NCBI RefSeq assembly: GCF_034314165.1
Contig: NZ_JAVIWK010000001.1
Coordinates: 4,665,001 to 4,729,000 of the forward strand
Direction: 5' to 3'
DNA from: Pseudomonas sp. Bout1
Lineage (GTDB): Bacteria; Pseudomonadota; Gammaproteobacteria; Pseudomonadales; Pseudomonadaceae
DNA length: 64,000 nucleotides
In this document: in pieces, positions 32,772 through 41,018 of the stretch
How the letters are laid out: every line of letters starts with the position of its first letter
Numbering within the stretch: the first letter of the stretch is position 1
Program-made: the position numbers and the translations under genes
Notes under the pieces: generated by a model
Databases searched by the model: none
What the model was told of the DNA's origin: nothing
What the model saw: only the letters and a program-made list of their open reading frames with translations

Positions 32772-32847
32772 AGGGTGATGCTCCTATTGGTGACACAAGC
32801 ATGCGGTGGTCCGCTGGCTGAAATCGTTGGATCGATGAAGATCAAAT

Positions 32848-32936
32848 GTGGGAGCTGGCTTGCCTGCGATAGCAGTGAGTCAGCTTGCATCTCTACCGGC
32901 TGATACTCCGCTATCGCAGGCAAGCCAGCTCCCACA
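32848..32936. repeat. REPIN hairpin
   Basis: Arms TGTGGGAGCTGGCTTGCCTGCGATAGC and the reverse complement lie 76 bp upstream of the AMP-binding gene and 19 bp downstream of the monooxygenase stop, inside an otherwise co-directional gene series. Confidence 0.85.
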
Positions 32937-32954
32937 TTGATTCAGTTTTTCCCG

Positions 32955-34334
32955 TTAGATCGCGGTGGCCTTCAGGTCACGATAGCTGGCTCCAGGATGG
33001 TTGTCCGCCAACCGCGCACCGTCTCCAAACAATTTCTCCCGCAGGGTGCCCTGGGCGTATTCGGTCTTGTACACGCCGCGCTTTTGCAACTCCGGCACCA
33101 ACAAGTCGACCGCGTCGATAAAGGTCTCGTGGGTCAGCGCATAGGCCAGGTTGAAGCCATCCACATCGGTCTCCTCAACCCACTCCTGCAACAGGTCGGC
33201 CACGGTTTGCGGGCCGCCGACAAACAACGGGCCGAAGCCGCCAATGCCAACCCAGTCTGCCAGTTCATTTGGGGTCCAGACCTTGTTCGGGTCTGCCGTG
33301 GAGAACGCTTCCACCGCCGATTGAATCGCGTTGGTATGCACATGCTTGAGCGGCTCATCAGGTTTGAACTGGCTGAAATCGATGCCGGTCCAGCCGGAGA
33401 TCAGGGCCATCGCGCCTTCGTAGCTGACGTAGGATTTGTACTCTTCAAACTTGGCTTTCGCCTTCGCATCGGTTTCGCCAACGATCACCGTCTGCAGGTT
33501 GAAGATCAGGATTTTCTTCGGGTCACGCCCTGCTTCTGCCGCACGCCGGCGAATATCGGCGACGGTTTTCTTGAGCAGCACTTTCGACGGTGCGGCCACG
33601 AATACGCACTCGGCCTGCTCGGCGGCGAACTGCTTGCCGCGGCTGGAGGCGCCCGCCTGGTACAGCACTGGGGTGCGCTGTGGCGAAGGCTCGCAGAGGT
33701 GAATGCCGGGCACCTGGAAGTGTTTGCCGACGTGGCGAATCTCGTGGATTTTGCTCGGGTCACTGAAGATCCGCCGCTCGCGGTCGCGCAGCACCGCGCC
33801 CTCTTCCCAGCTGCCTTCCCAGAGTTTGTAGCAAACCTGCAGGTACTCCTCGGCGTAGTCGTAGCGCGCATCGTGTTCGGTCTGGGCTTTCTGGCCGAGG
33901 TTCTTCGCGCCGCTTTCCAGGTACGAGGTGACGATGTTCCAGCCGACGCGGCCCTTGGTCAGGTGGTCGAGGGTGGAAAGGCGCCGGGCGAATGGGTACG
34001 GGTGTTCGAAGGACAGCGACGCCGTCAGGCCAAAACCCAGGTGTTCGGTGACCAGCGCCATGGGCGCGATCAGCGACAGCGGGTCGTTGACCGGCACCTG
34101 GGTGGCCTGGCGAATCGCCGCGTCACCGTTGCCGTTGTACACGTCGTAGATGCCCAGCACGTCGGCGATGAACAGGCCGTCGAACTTGCCGCGCTCAAGG
34201 ATTTTTGCCAAGTCGGTCCAGTATTCCAGGTCCTTGTACTGCCACGAGCGGTCACGTGGGTGAGCCCACAAACCTGGGGATTGGTGGCCGACGCAGTTCA
34301 TGTCGAAGGCGTTCAAGCGGATTTCACGAGGCAT
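32955..34334 (-). CDS. NtaA/SnaA/DszA-family FMN-dependent monooxygenase
   Basis: A 459-residue bacterial luciferase-like monooxygenase. Conserved class segments are GLWAHPRDRS near residue 22, DLAKILERGKFDGLFIADVL, GFGLTASLSFEHPYPFARRL, LSTLDHLTKGRVGWNIVTSY and PVLYQAGASSRGKQFAAEQA. The family uses reduced FMN to attack sulfones (DszA), nitrilotriacetate (NtaA) or pristinamycin (SnaA). Next to a DszC/SfnB-like flavoenzyme, oxidation of an organosulfur compound during sulfur scavenging is likely. It overlaps the small upstream gene by one base (TAATG). A separate flavin reductase is not encoded nearby. Confidence 0.9.
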   Translation of the reverse strand: MPREIRLNAFDMNCVGHQSPGLWAHPRDRSWQYKDLEYWTDLAKILERGKFDGLFIADVLGIYDVYNGNGDAAIRQATQVPVNDPLSLIAPMALVTEHLGFGLTASLSFEHPYPFARRLSTLDHLTKGRVGWNIVTSYLESGAKNLGQKAQTEHDARYDYAEEYLQVCYKLWEGSWEEGAVLRDRERRIFSDPSKIHEIRHVGKHFQVPGIHLCEPSPQRTPVLYQAGASSRGKQFAAEQAECVFVAAPSKVLLKKTVADIRRRAAEAGRDPKKILIFNLQTVIVGETDAKAKAKFEEYKSYVSYEGAMALISGWTGIDFSQFKPDEPLKHVHTNAIQSAVEAFSTADPNKVWTPNELADWVGIGGFGPLFVGGPQTVADLLQEWVEETDVDGFNLAYALTHETFIDAVDLLVPELQKRGVYKTEYAQGTLREKLFGDGARLADNHPGASYRDLKATAI

Positions 34335-34675
34335 TAAACAGTACTCCGAGGGGCGACACCGTTGAGGTGGTAGTTGCCGACAATCTGGTATTTCCAGCGC
34401 AACGGGTCGTCGAGGGTCGGTGGCAGCGCGGTGCGCTGGCCGGTCAATTCGAATTCGGCGTTGCTGGCGGCGATGAGGGCTTCGGCCGCCGCGATCTGGG
34501 CTTCTGTGAGGGCAACCGGACTTGGGTGGGTTTCGGCACGCTCAAACAAAGCGGCCGCTACCTCCACGCGAATCTGCAAATCGCCGAAGCGACTGATTAC
34601 GTACGGGTCATCACTTTTCTCGACAAAGCGCCTGGTGTTTTCCAGCAGTTGGCGCGCCTGATTCAGTGCGGTCAT
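34334..34675 (-). CDS. Orphan C-terminal domain of a DszC/SfnB-type flavoenzyme
   Basis: A 113-residue protein matching the C-terminal helical domain of the gene just upstream (34688-35884). RWKYQIVGNYHLNGV here corresponds to RWKYHLIGNFVLNGV there, and FGDLQIRVEVAAALF to IGDLEWRVHGTEAIL. It lacks the N-terminal and FMN-binding domains and the segment with RFWRNARTHT. It is in frame, starts cleanly (MTALNQARQLLENTR) and is coupled to the monooxygenase gene (TAATG). It seems a partial tandem duplication kept as a separate gene, possibly as a regulatory or tetramer-forming subunit. Confidence 0.75.
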   Translation of the reverse strand: MTALNQARQLLENTRRFVEKSDDPYVISRFGDLQIRVEVAAALFERAETHPSPVALTEAQIAAAEALIAASNAEFELTGQRTALPPTLDDPLRWKYQIVGNYHLNGVAPRSTV

Positions 34676-34687
34676 GGATAAAGCTCC

Positions 34688-35884
34688 TCAGTTCCAGGCA
34701 TGGCGTGCAGGCTTGACGCCGTTGAGCACAAAGTTGCCGATCAGGTGGTATTTCCAGCGGGCCGGGTCGTGCAGGGTGTGGGTGCGCGCATTGCGCCAGA
34801 AGCGGTCGAGGTTGTGCTTGCCGGACACCGAGCGGGTGCCGGCCAATTCGAAGAGTTTGCTGCTGGCGAGCAACGCGGTTTCCGCCGACAGCACCTTGGC
34901 CTGGGCGACGACCAGCGAGGCGTTGGCCACGGTGTCTTCGTTGGGGTTGGCCAGGGCCTGGTCGACGGCAATGCCGGCCTTGGCCAGAATCGCTTCGGTG
35001 CCATGGACGCGCCATTCCAGATCGCCGATGGCGGCGATGGTGAACGGGTCTTGCCAGCCGTGCTCCTGCTGGCTGTCGATCCAGGGCCGGGCCTGGCGTG
35101 CGTAGACCTTGGCTTGTTCCAGCGCGCCGAGGGCGATGCCGGTGTCCACCGCCGCCTGGATGATCTGCGAAATCGGGCCGTTGGCGGTGGGCTGGTCGAA
35201 AGCCTGGTGAGCGGGAATCACTGCACTCAGCGGCACCTTCACACCGTCCAGGGTCACGCCGCCGCTGGCGGTGGTGCGCTGGCCGAAGCCGTCCCAGCTG
35301 TCGATCACTTGCAGGCCCGGTGCGTCCCGTTCGACAAAGGCGATGAAAGCCTGGTCTTTTTCGTTGACACCCACCGCCGGCACGATATGCGCGAACAGTG
35401 CGCCGGTGCAGTAGAACTTCTCGCCATTGATGTAGGCGCTGTCGCCGTCAAAGCGCACTTGCGTGTCAAAAGTCCCGGCGTTCTTGCTCTTGGCTTCGGA
35501 GAAGGCATTGCCAAAACGGTAGCCCTGCAGGACCTTGGCGAAGTAATGCTGCTTTTGTTCCTCGCTGGCGGTTTGCAGGAGGATGTCGACGACGCCCAGG
35601 TGGTTCTGCGGAATTTGCCCCAGGGACGGGTCGGCGGCGGAGATCAGTTTGATCACCTCGGCCACTGTCACGTAGGAAACCCCGGCGCCGCCGTAGGCCT
35701 TGGGAATGGTGATGCCCCACAGGCCGCTGGCAGAGAATTCGTCCAGCTCGGCCACCGGCAGGCGACGTTCGCGATCACGCACACCGGCTTCCACGGCGAA
35801 GCGCTTGGCCAACTCGGTGGCGACGGCAATGGCTTCGGCGTCCGAGCGGATGATGTGGGCAGGGTGTTGGGGTTGGGCTGACAT
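34688..35884 (-). CDS. Acyl-CoA dehydrogenase-fold flavin monooxygenase (SfnB/DszC-like)
   Basis: A 398-residue enzyme of the acyl-CoA dehydrogenase fold. The N-terminal helical domain contains ELDEFSASGLWGITIPKAYG and AGVSYVTVAEVIKLISAADP; GQIPQNHLGVVDILL and a beta domain with GEKFYCTGALFAHIV follow. The C-terminal four-helix domain includes LFELAGTRSVSGKHNLDRFW. The RSV..KHNLDRFWR pattern is characteristic of the SfnB/DszC group, FMN monooxygenases in sulfur acquisition, rather than of beta-oxidation enzymes. It heads the cluster and starts at the ATG 35884. Confidence 0.88.
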   Translation of the reverse strand: MSAQPQHPAHIIRSDAEAIAVATELAKRFAVEAGVRDRERRLPVAELDEFSASGLWGITIPKAYGGAGVSYVTVAEVIKLISAADPSLGQIPQNHLGVVDILLQTASEEQKQHYFAKVLQGYRFGNAFSEAKSKNAGTFDTQVRFDGDSAYINGEKFYCTGALFAHIVPAVGVNEKDQAFIAFVERDAPGLQVIDSWDGFGQRTTASGGVTLDGVKVPLSAVIPAHQAFDQPTANGPISQIIQAAVDTGIALGALEQAKVYARQARPWIDSQQEHGWQDPFTIAAIGDLEWRVHGTEAILAKAGIAVDQALANPNEDTVANASLVVAQAKVLSAETALLASSKLFELAGTRSVSGKHNLDRFWRNARTHTLHDPARWKYHLIGNFVLNGVKPARHAWN

Positions 35885-36038
35885 GGGCCGACTCCAGGCT
35901 CCAGAGAGATACTGGGGTAATTGCAGGAGTCGTGCCTGAATCCAATGACCAATGAAATCAGCGGGTTGCCGGCAATTCAGCGGTGTAGCGGGCGGTTCAG
36001 AACAGCAAAGTGTCCAACCACTGTTGCGCTGCCAACAG

Positions 36039-36614
36039 TTAGATCACCACGTTGCGCACAAACCGCACGGCCACTTCACCGTCATTGCGATAGGCGTGAA
36101 GCAGGCGGCTGGGGAACATCAGGAACTCACCGGTGGCAACGTGTTTTTCCTCGTCACCCAGCACCAGTGTCAGTGCACCTTCGAATACAAAGAGCTGCAC
36201 GCTCCAGCCCTCGGGATCGGGCTCGGGCATGTAGCGGTCACCGGCTTCCAGGCGCATTTCCCACAATTCCACCTCCCGCCGCGCAGTAGCCTTGGCCAAC
36301 AACACCGCCTTGCTCCCGGGGATTTCACCCGCCCAGGCCAGTTCGTTGATGCGGCTGTGGTCGGGGGCATCCGGCGCCTGGATCAGGTCGCTGAAGGCCA
36401 CGTCCAGGGCTTCGGCCACTCGGTCGAGGGTCGACAGGCTGACGTTCTTCTCCCCGGCCTCAATCGCCACGAGCATGCGCCGACTCACGCCGGACTTTTC
36501 GGACAACGCCGTCTGGCTCAACTGCGCCGCATGGCGCAGGCGCCGAACGTTCTGGCTGACGTGTTGCAGGACCGAGGCCCGTTGCGGATTTTCTTTGTGC
36601 ACTATATTGCTCAC
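36039..36614 (-). CDS. XRE-family regulator with C-terminal cupin
   Basis: A 191-residue protein with an N-terminal helix-turn-helix (residues about 18-72: NVRRLRHAAQLSQTALSEKS, GVSRRMLVAIEAGEKNVSLS, TLDRVAEALDV) and a C-terminal cupin barrel (VELWEMRLEAGDRYMPEPDP; VFEGALTLVLGDEEKHVATG; FPSRLLHAYRNDG). Such proteins sense small ligands and regulate adjacent transport genes. No ATG fits; the GTG at 36614 (VSNIVHKENPQ) gives the normal distance to the HTH, although no good ribosome site is visible. It is divergent from the EamA exporter gene about 80 bp away. Confidence 0.88.
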   Translation of the reverse strand: MSNIVHKENPQRASVLQHVSQNVRRLRHAAQLSQTALSEKSGVSRRMLVAIEAGEKNVSLSTLDRVAEALDVAFSDLIQAPDAPDHSRINELAWAGEIPGSKAVLLAKATARREVELWEMRLEAGDRYMPEPDPEGWSVQLFVFEGALTLVLGDEEKHVATGEFLMFPSRLLHAYRNDGEVAVRFVRNVVI

Positions 36615-36694
36615 AGGGTGGGGTTGCGCAGTATACTGCCCAGCTTGCGGCGCATTGTGCGGTCCGCGCCCCTCCTGTGCAAGACCGAGCCGCC

Positions 36695-37614
36695 ATGACC
36701 ACCTCCCCGTTTTTTCCCGTTTCAGTAAAGCCGAATGTGTATTGGTGGTGATCACCATGATTTGGGGCGGCACTTTTTTGCTGGTGCAGCACGCCATGGC
36801 CGTGAGCGGCCCGATGTTTTTTGTGGGCCTGCGGTTTGCCGCGGCGGCGCTCATCGTCGGCGCGTTTTCCTTTCGCAGCCTGCGTAGCCTGACTCTGTTT
36901 GAGTTGAAGGCCGGGTGCTTTATCGGTGTGGCGATCATGTTTGGCTACGGGTTGCAGACCATTGGCTTGCAGACAATCCTGAGCAGCCAGTCGGCGTTTA
37001 TTACCGCGCTGTATGTGCCGTTCGTACCGTTGCTGCAATGGCTGGTGCTGGGCCGCCGGCCGGGATTGATGCCGAGTATCGGCATCATGCTGGCGTTTGC
37101 CGGGTTGATGCTGCTGACCGGCCCGGCGGGTGCATCGCTGAATTTCAGCCCTGGTGAAATCGCCACGTTGATCGGTGCAATCGCCATTGCTGCCGAGATC
37201 ATCCTGATCAGCGCCTTTGCCGGCCAGGTGGATGTACGCCGGGTGACGGTGGTGCAATTGGCCACGGCGTCGGTGCTGTCGTTCCTGATGGTGGTGCCGA
37301 TGGGCGAGGCGCTGCCGGGGTTTTCCTGGTTGCTGCTGTTCAGCGCGGTGGGCCTGGGCCTGACCAGCGCGGTGATCCAGGTGGCGATGAACTGGGCACA
37401 GAAAAGCGTCTCGCCGACTCGCGCCACACTGATTTATGCCGGTGAGCCGGTGTGGGCCGGCGTGGTCGGGCGGATTGCCGGCGAGCGCTTCCCGCCGATT
37501 GCCATGCTGGGCGCGGCGTTGATCGTGGCGGCGGTGATTGTCAGCGAGATGAAGACGCGGGGGCAAAAGGCGCTCGAGGCACAGAATGAGTTGGAACAGG
37601 AAACCCAGGGCTAG
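36695..37614 (+). CDS. EamA/DMT-family exporter, probable frameshift near the start
   Basis: The conserved frame encodes a ten-helix drug/metabolite transporter (MIWGGTFLLVQHAMAVSGPM at 36757; two EamA repeats, the second ending IVAAVIVSEMKTRG). The only good ATG, at 36695 (MTTSPFF), lies in another frame and runs into a stop after 18 codons. One extra C in the TTTTTTCCC tract at 36710-36718 would join it as MTTSPFFPRFSKAECVLVV, restoring the first helix. Either this is a real frameshift or sequence error, or translation starts at TTG/GTG codons 36742-36748. The XRE-cupin regulator is divergent. Confidence 0.8.
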
Positions 37615-37693
37615 GGTTTGCTGTCCACCTACTGAAACAATGCGAAATAGCCTTTTTCAGCCTACCTTGTAGGATCCTGCCACATCTTGCCGT

Positions 37694-37722
37694 TTGGTGA
37701 TCAAGATTCCGGCACGTATGAT
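37694..37722 (+). promoter_or_regulatory. Candidate sigma-70 promoter of the Mrp operon
   Basis: TTGGTG (37694-37699) and TATGAT (37717-37722) are separated by 17 bp and end 30 bp before the mrpA ATG at 37753. A short 5' leader of about 24 bases would result. Confidence 0.55.
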
Positions 37723-37752
37723 GCATCCCAAACTCCCGCAGATTAGAAGCCT

Positions 37753-40674
37753 ATGTCCCTGATAGTTCTACTGCTTCTGCCTTTTATCGGCAGCTGTCTG
37801 GCGGCCTTGCTGCCGCACAACGCACGTAACACAGAGTCCCTGCTGGCCGGCCTTGTGGCCCTGGTGGGGACCGTTCAAGTCGCCCTGCTCTACCCCCAGA
37901 TCGCCCACGGTGGCGTGATTCGCGAAGAATTCATGTGGCTACCCAGCCTCGGGCTGAACTTCGTGCTGCGCCTGGACGGCTTTGCCTGGTTGTTCTCGAT
38001 GCTGGTGCTGGGCATCGGGACCCTGGTGTCGCTGTACGCCCGTTATTACATGTCGCCGGATGACCCGGTGCCGCGTTTCTTCGCGTTTTTCCTGGCTTTC
38101 ATGGGCGCCATGCTCGGCCTGGTGATCTCCGGCAACCTGATCCAGATCGTGTTTTTCTGGGAGCTGACCAGCCTGTTTTCCTTCCTGCTGATCGGCTATT
38201 GGCACCACCGCGCCGATGCCCGGCGTGGCGCGTATATGGCGCTGATGGTCACCGGCGCAGGCGGTCTGTGCCTGCTCGCGGGGGTGATGCTGCTCGGGCA
38301 TATCGTCGGCAGCTACGACCTGGACCAGGTCCTGGCTGCCGGTGATCAGATCCGTGCCCATTCGCTGTACCCGATCATGCTCGCTCTGGTGCTGATTGGT
38401 GCCCTGAGCAAAAGCGCGCAATTCCCCTTCCATTTCTGGCTGCCCCACGCCATGGCGGCACCGACGCCGGTGTCGGCCTACCTGCACTCGGCGACGATGG
38501 TGAAGGCCGGCGTGTTCCTGCTGGCCCGGCTGTGGCCCTCGCTATCCGGCAGCGAAGAATGGTTCTGGATTGTCGGCGGTGCCGGCGCCATTACCTTGCT
38601 GCTCGGCGCTTATTGCGCGATGTTCCAGAACGATCTCAAGGGCCTGCTGGCCTACTCCACCATCAGCCACCTCGGGCTGATCACCTTGCTGCTGGGCCTC
38701 AACAGCCCGCTGGCGGCGGTCGCCGCTGTGTTCCATATCCTTAACCACGCCACCTTCAAGGCCTCGCTGTTCATGGCGGCCGGGATCATCGACCACGAAA
38801 GCGGCACGCGGGACATTCGCAAGCTCAGCGGCCTGTTCAAGCTGATTCCGTTTACCGCGACGCTCGCGATGGTCGCCAGTGCGTCCATGGCCGGCGTGCC
38901 GCTGCTCAATGGCTTCCTGTCCAAGGAAATGTTCTTCGCCGAAACGGTGTTCATCTCTGCCACCGCCTGGGTGGAAATCGCCCTGCCGGTCATCGCGACC
39001 ATCGCCGGTACCTTCAGCGTGGCCTATGCCCTGCGGTTTACCGTGGATGTGTTCTTCGGCCCCAAGGCCACCAACCTGCCGCACACCCCGCACGAGCCGC
39101 CACGCTGGATGCGTGCGCCGGTGGAATTGCTGGTGTTCACCTGCCTGCTGGTGGGGATTTTCCCGGCCCAGGTGGTCGGCTCGATCCTCGCCGCCGCGGC
39201 CCTGCCGGTGGTCGGCGGCGAGCTGCCGGAATACAGCCTCGCCATCTGGCATGGCTGGAACGCGCCGATGATCATGAGCCTGGTGGCCATGTCCGGCGGC
39301 GTGGTGCTGTACCTGCTGCTGCGTAAACAGCTCAAGCTGGGGCGCTTCAAATACCCGCCGATCATCAGCTACTTCAACGGCAAGCGCGGCTTCGAGCGCT
39401 GTCTGGTGGTGATGATGCGCGGGGTGCGCAAGATCGAAAAACGCATCAGCACCAAGCGCCTGCAAAGCCAACTGTTCCTGCTGGTGCTGGCGGCGGTGAT
39501 CGCCGGGTTGATCCCGATGCTTTACAGCGGCATCAGTTGGGGCGACCGGCCGAAGATCCCGGGCTCCATCGTGTTCGTCACCCTGTGGCTGCTGGCGATT
39601 GCCTGCGCGCTGGGCGCTGCCTGGCAGGCCAAGTACCACCGGCTGGCAGCCCTGACCATGGTCAGCGTGTGCGGCTTGATGACCTGCGTGACGTTCGTCT
39701 GGTTCTCGGCGCCGGACCTGGCGCTGACGCAGTTGGTGGTGGAAGTGGTTACCACGGTGCTGATCCTGCTGGGCCTGCGCTGGCTGCCACGGCGGATCGA
39801 AGAAGTCTCGCCGCTGCCCAGTTCGCTGCGCAAGGCACGCATCCGTCGCCTGCGGGACTTTCTGTTGTCCACCGTCGTGGGTGGCGGCATGGCGCTGCTG
39901 TCCTACGCGATGCTGACCCGCCAGACGCCCAACGACATCTCTTCGTTCTACCTCAGCCGCGCCCTGCCCGAAGGCGGCGGCAGCAATGTTGTGAACGTGA
40001 TGCTGGTGGATTTCCGGGGCTTCGACACCCTGGGTGAAATCACCGTGCTCGGCGCCGTGGCGCTGACCGTGTACGCCCTGCTGCGCCGCTTCCGCCCTTC
40101 AAAAGAAAGCATGGAGCTGCCCGCGCAACAGCGTCAGCTTGCACCCGACGTGGCCACCGACCTGGTCAACCCGCGCCAGGCCAGCGACACCGCCCTGGGG
40201 TTCATGATGGTCCCGGCGGTGCTGGTGCGCCTGCTGCTGCCGATTGCCCTGGTGGTCTCCTTCTACCTGTTCATGCGCGGCCACAACCAACCGGGCGGCG
40301 GGTTTGTCGCCGGGCTGGTGATGTCGGTGGCGTTCATCCTGCAGTACATGGTCGCCGGTACCCAGTGGGTCGAGGCACAGATGAGCCTGCGGCCAATGCG
40401 CTGGATGGGCTTTGGGTTGCTGTCGGCAACCCTGACCGGGCTTGGCGCGCTGCTGGCCGGCTACCCGTTCCTCACCACCCATACCTGGCACTTCAGCCTG
40501 CCGGTGCTGGGCGACATTCACGTCGCCAGCGCACTGTTCTTCGACGTCGGCGTGTACGCCATGGTGGTCGGCTCGACCTTGCTGATGCTCACCGCCCTGG
40601 GTCACCAATCGGTACGTGCCCATAAACCCGGCAACCAGGCGAAAGCCGTTGCCAGCCCAGGAGGAGCCGCCTGA
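37753..40674 (+). CDS. mrpA: Mrp Na+/H+ antiporter subunit A with fused MrpB domain
   Basis: A 973-residue integral membrane protein. The first 500 residues form the complex I-like proton channel module (FFWELTSLFSFLLIGYWHH with the ion-pair Glu, SAQFPFHFWLPHAMAAPTPV, SAYLHSATMVKAGVFLLARL). The C-terminus carries a MrpB domain (LVVSFYLFMRGHNQPGGGFV; GLVMSVAFILQYMVAGTQWV). The A-B fusion gives the six-gene operon typical of Pseudomonas and other group 2 Mrp systems. The hetero-oligomer exports Na+ (or K+) for protons and supports alkaline and salt tolerance. It overlaps mrpC by one base. Confidence 0.96.
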   Translation: MSLIVLLLLPFIGSCLAALLPHNARNTESLLAGLVALVGTVQVALLYPQIAHGGVIREEFMWLPSLGLNFVLRLDGFAWLFSMLVLGIGTLVSLYARYYMSPDDPVPRFFAFFLAFMGAMLGLVISGNLIQIVFFWELTSLFSFLLIGYWHHRADARRGAYMALMVTGAGGLCLLAGVMLLGHIVGSYDLDQVLAAGDQIRAHSLYPIMLALVLIGALSKSAQFPFHFWLPHAMAAPTPVSAYLHSATMVKAGVFLLARLWPSLSGSEEWFWIVGGAGAITLLLGAYCAMFQNDLKGLLAYSTISHLGLITLLLGLNSPLAAVAAVFHILNHATFKASLFMAAGIIDHESGTRDIRKLSGLFKLIPFTATLAMVASASMAGVPLLNGFLSKEMFFAETVFISATAWVEIALPVIATIAGTFSVAYALRFTVDVFFGPKATNLPHTPHEPPRWMRAPVELLVFTCLLVGIFPAQVVGSILAAAALPVVGGELPEYSLAIWHGWNAPMIMSLVAMSGGVVLYLLLRKQLKLGRFKYPPIISYFNGKRGFERCLVVMMRGVRKIEKRISTKRLQSQLFLLVLAAVIAGLIPMLYSGISWGDRPKIPGSIVFVTLWLLAIACALGAAWQAKYHRLAALTMVSVCGLMTCVTFVWFSAPDLALTQLVVEVVTTVLILLGLRWLPRRIEEVSPLPSSLRKARIRRLRDFLLSTVVGGGMALLSYAMLTRQTPNDISSFYLSRALPEGGGSNVVNVMLVDFRGFDTLGEITVLGAVALTVYALLRRFRPSKESMELPAQQRQLAPDVATDLVNPRQASDTALGFMMVPAVLVRLLLPIALVVSFYLFMRGHNQPGGGFVAGLVMSVAFILQYMVAGTQWVEAQMSLRPMRWMGFGLLSATLTGLGALLAGYPFLTTHTWHFSLPVLGDIHVASALFFDVGVYAMVVGSTLLMLTALGHQSVRAHKPGNQAKAVASPGGAA

Positions 40675-41018
40675 TGGAAGAAGTCATCGCAATTGCCATT
40701 GGGGTGCTGGCAGCCTCCGGTGTGTGGCTGATCCTGCGGCCACGGACCTTCCAGGTAGTGATGGGCCTGTGCCTGCTGTCCTATGGGGTCAACCTGTTCA
40801 TCTTCAGCATGGGCAGCCTGTTTATCGGCAAGGAGCCGATCATCAAGAGCGGCGTACCGCAAGACCTGCTCAACTACACCGACCCGCTGCCCCAGGCCCT
40901 GGTGCTGACGGCGATCGTGATCAGTTTTGCCATGACCGCGCTGTTTTTGGTGGTGCTGCTGGCATCCCGGGGCCTGACCGGCACTGACCATGTGGACGGC
41001 CGGGAGCCCAAGGAATGA
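40674..41018 (+). CDS. mrpC: Mrp antiporter subunit C (NuoK-like)
   Basis: A 114-residue protein with three transmembrane helices (AIAIGVLAASGVWLIL; VMGLCLLSYGVNLFIFSMG; LTAIVISFAMTALFLVVLLA), homologous to complex I NuoK. The sequence DPLPQALVLTAIVISFAMTA is strongly conserved in MrpC. The start at 40674 (ATGGAAGAAG) overlaps the mrpA stop and is preceded by AGGAGG within the mrpA 3' end. The stop overlaps the mrpD ATG. Confidence 0.95.
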   Translation: MEEVIAIAIGVLAASGVWLILRPRTFQVVMGLCLLSYGVNLFIFSMGSLFIGKEPIIKSGVPQDLLNYTDPLPQALVLTAIVISFAMTALFLVVLLASRGLTGTDHVDGREPKE

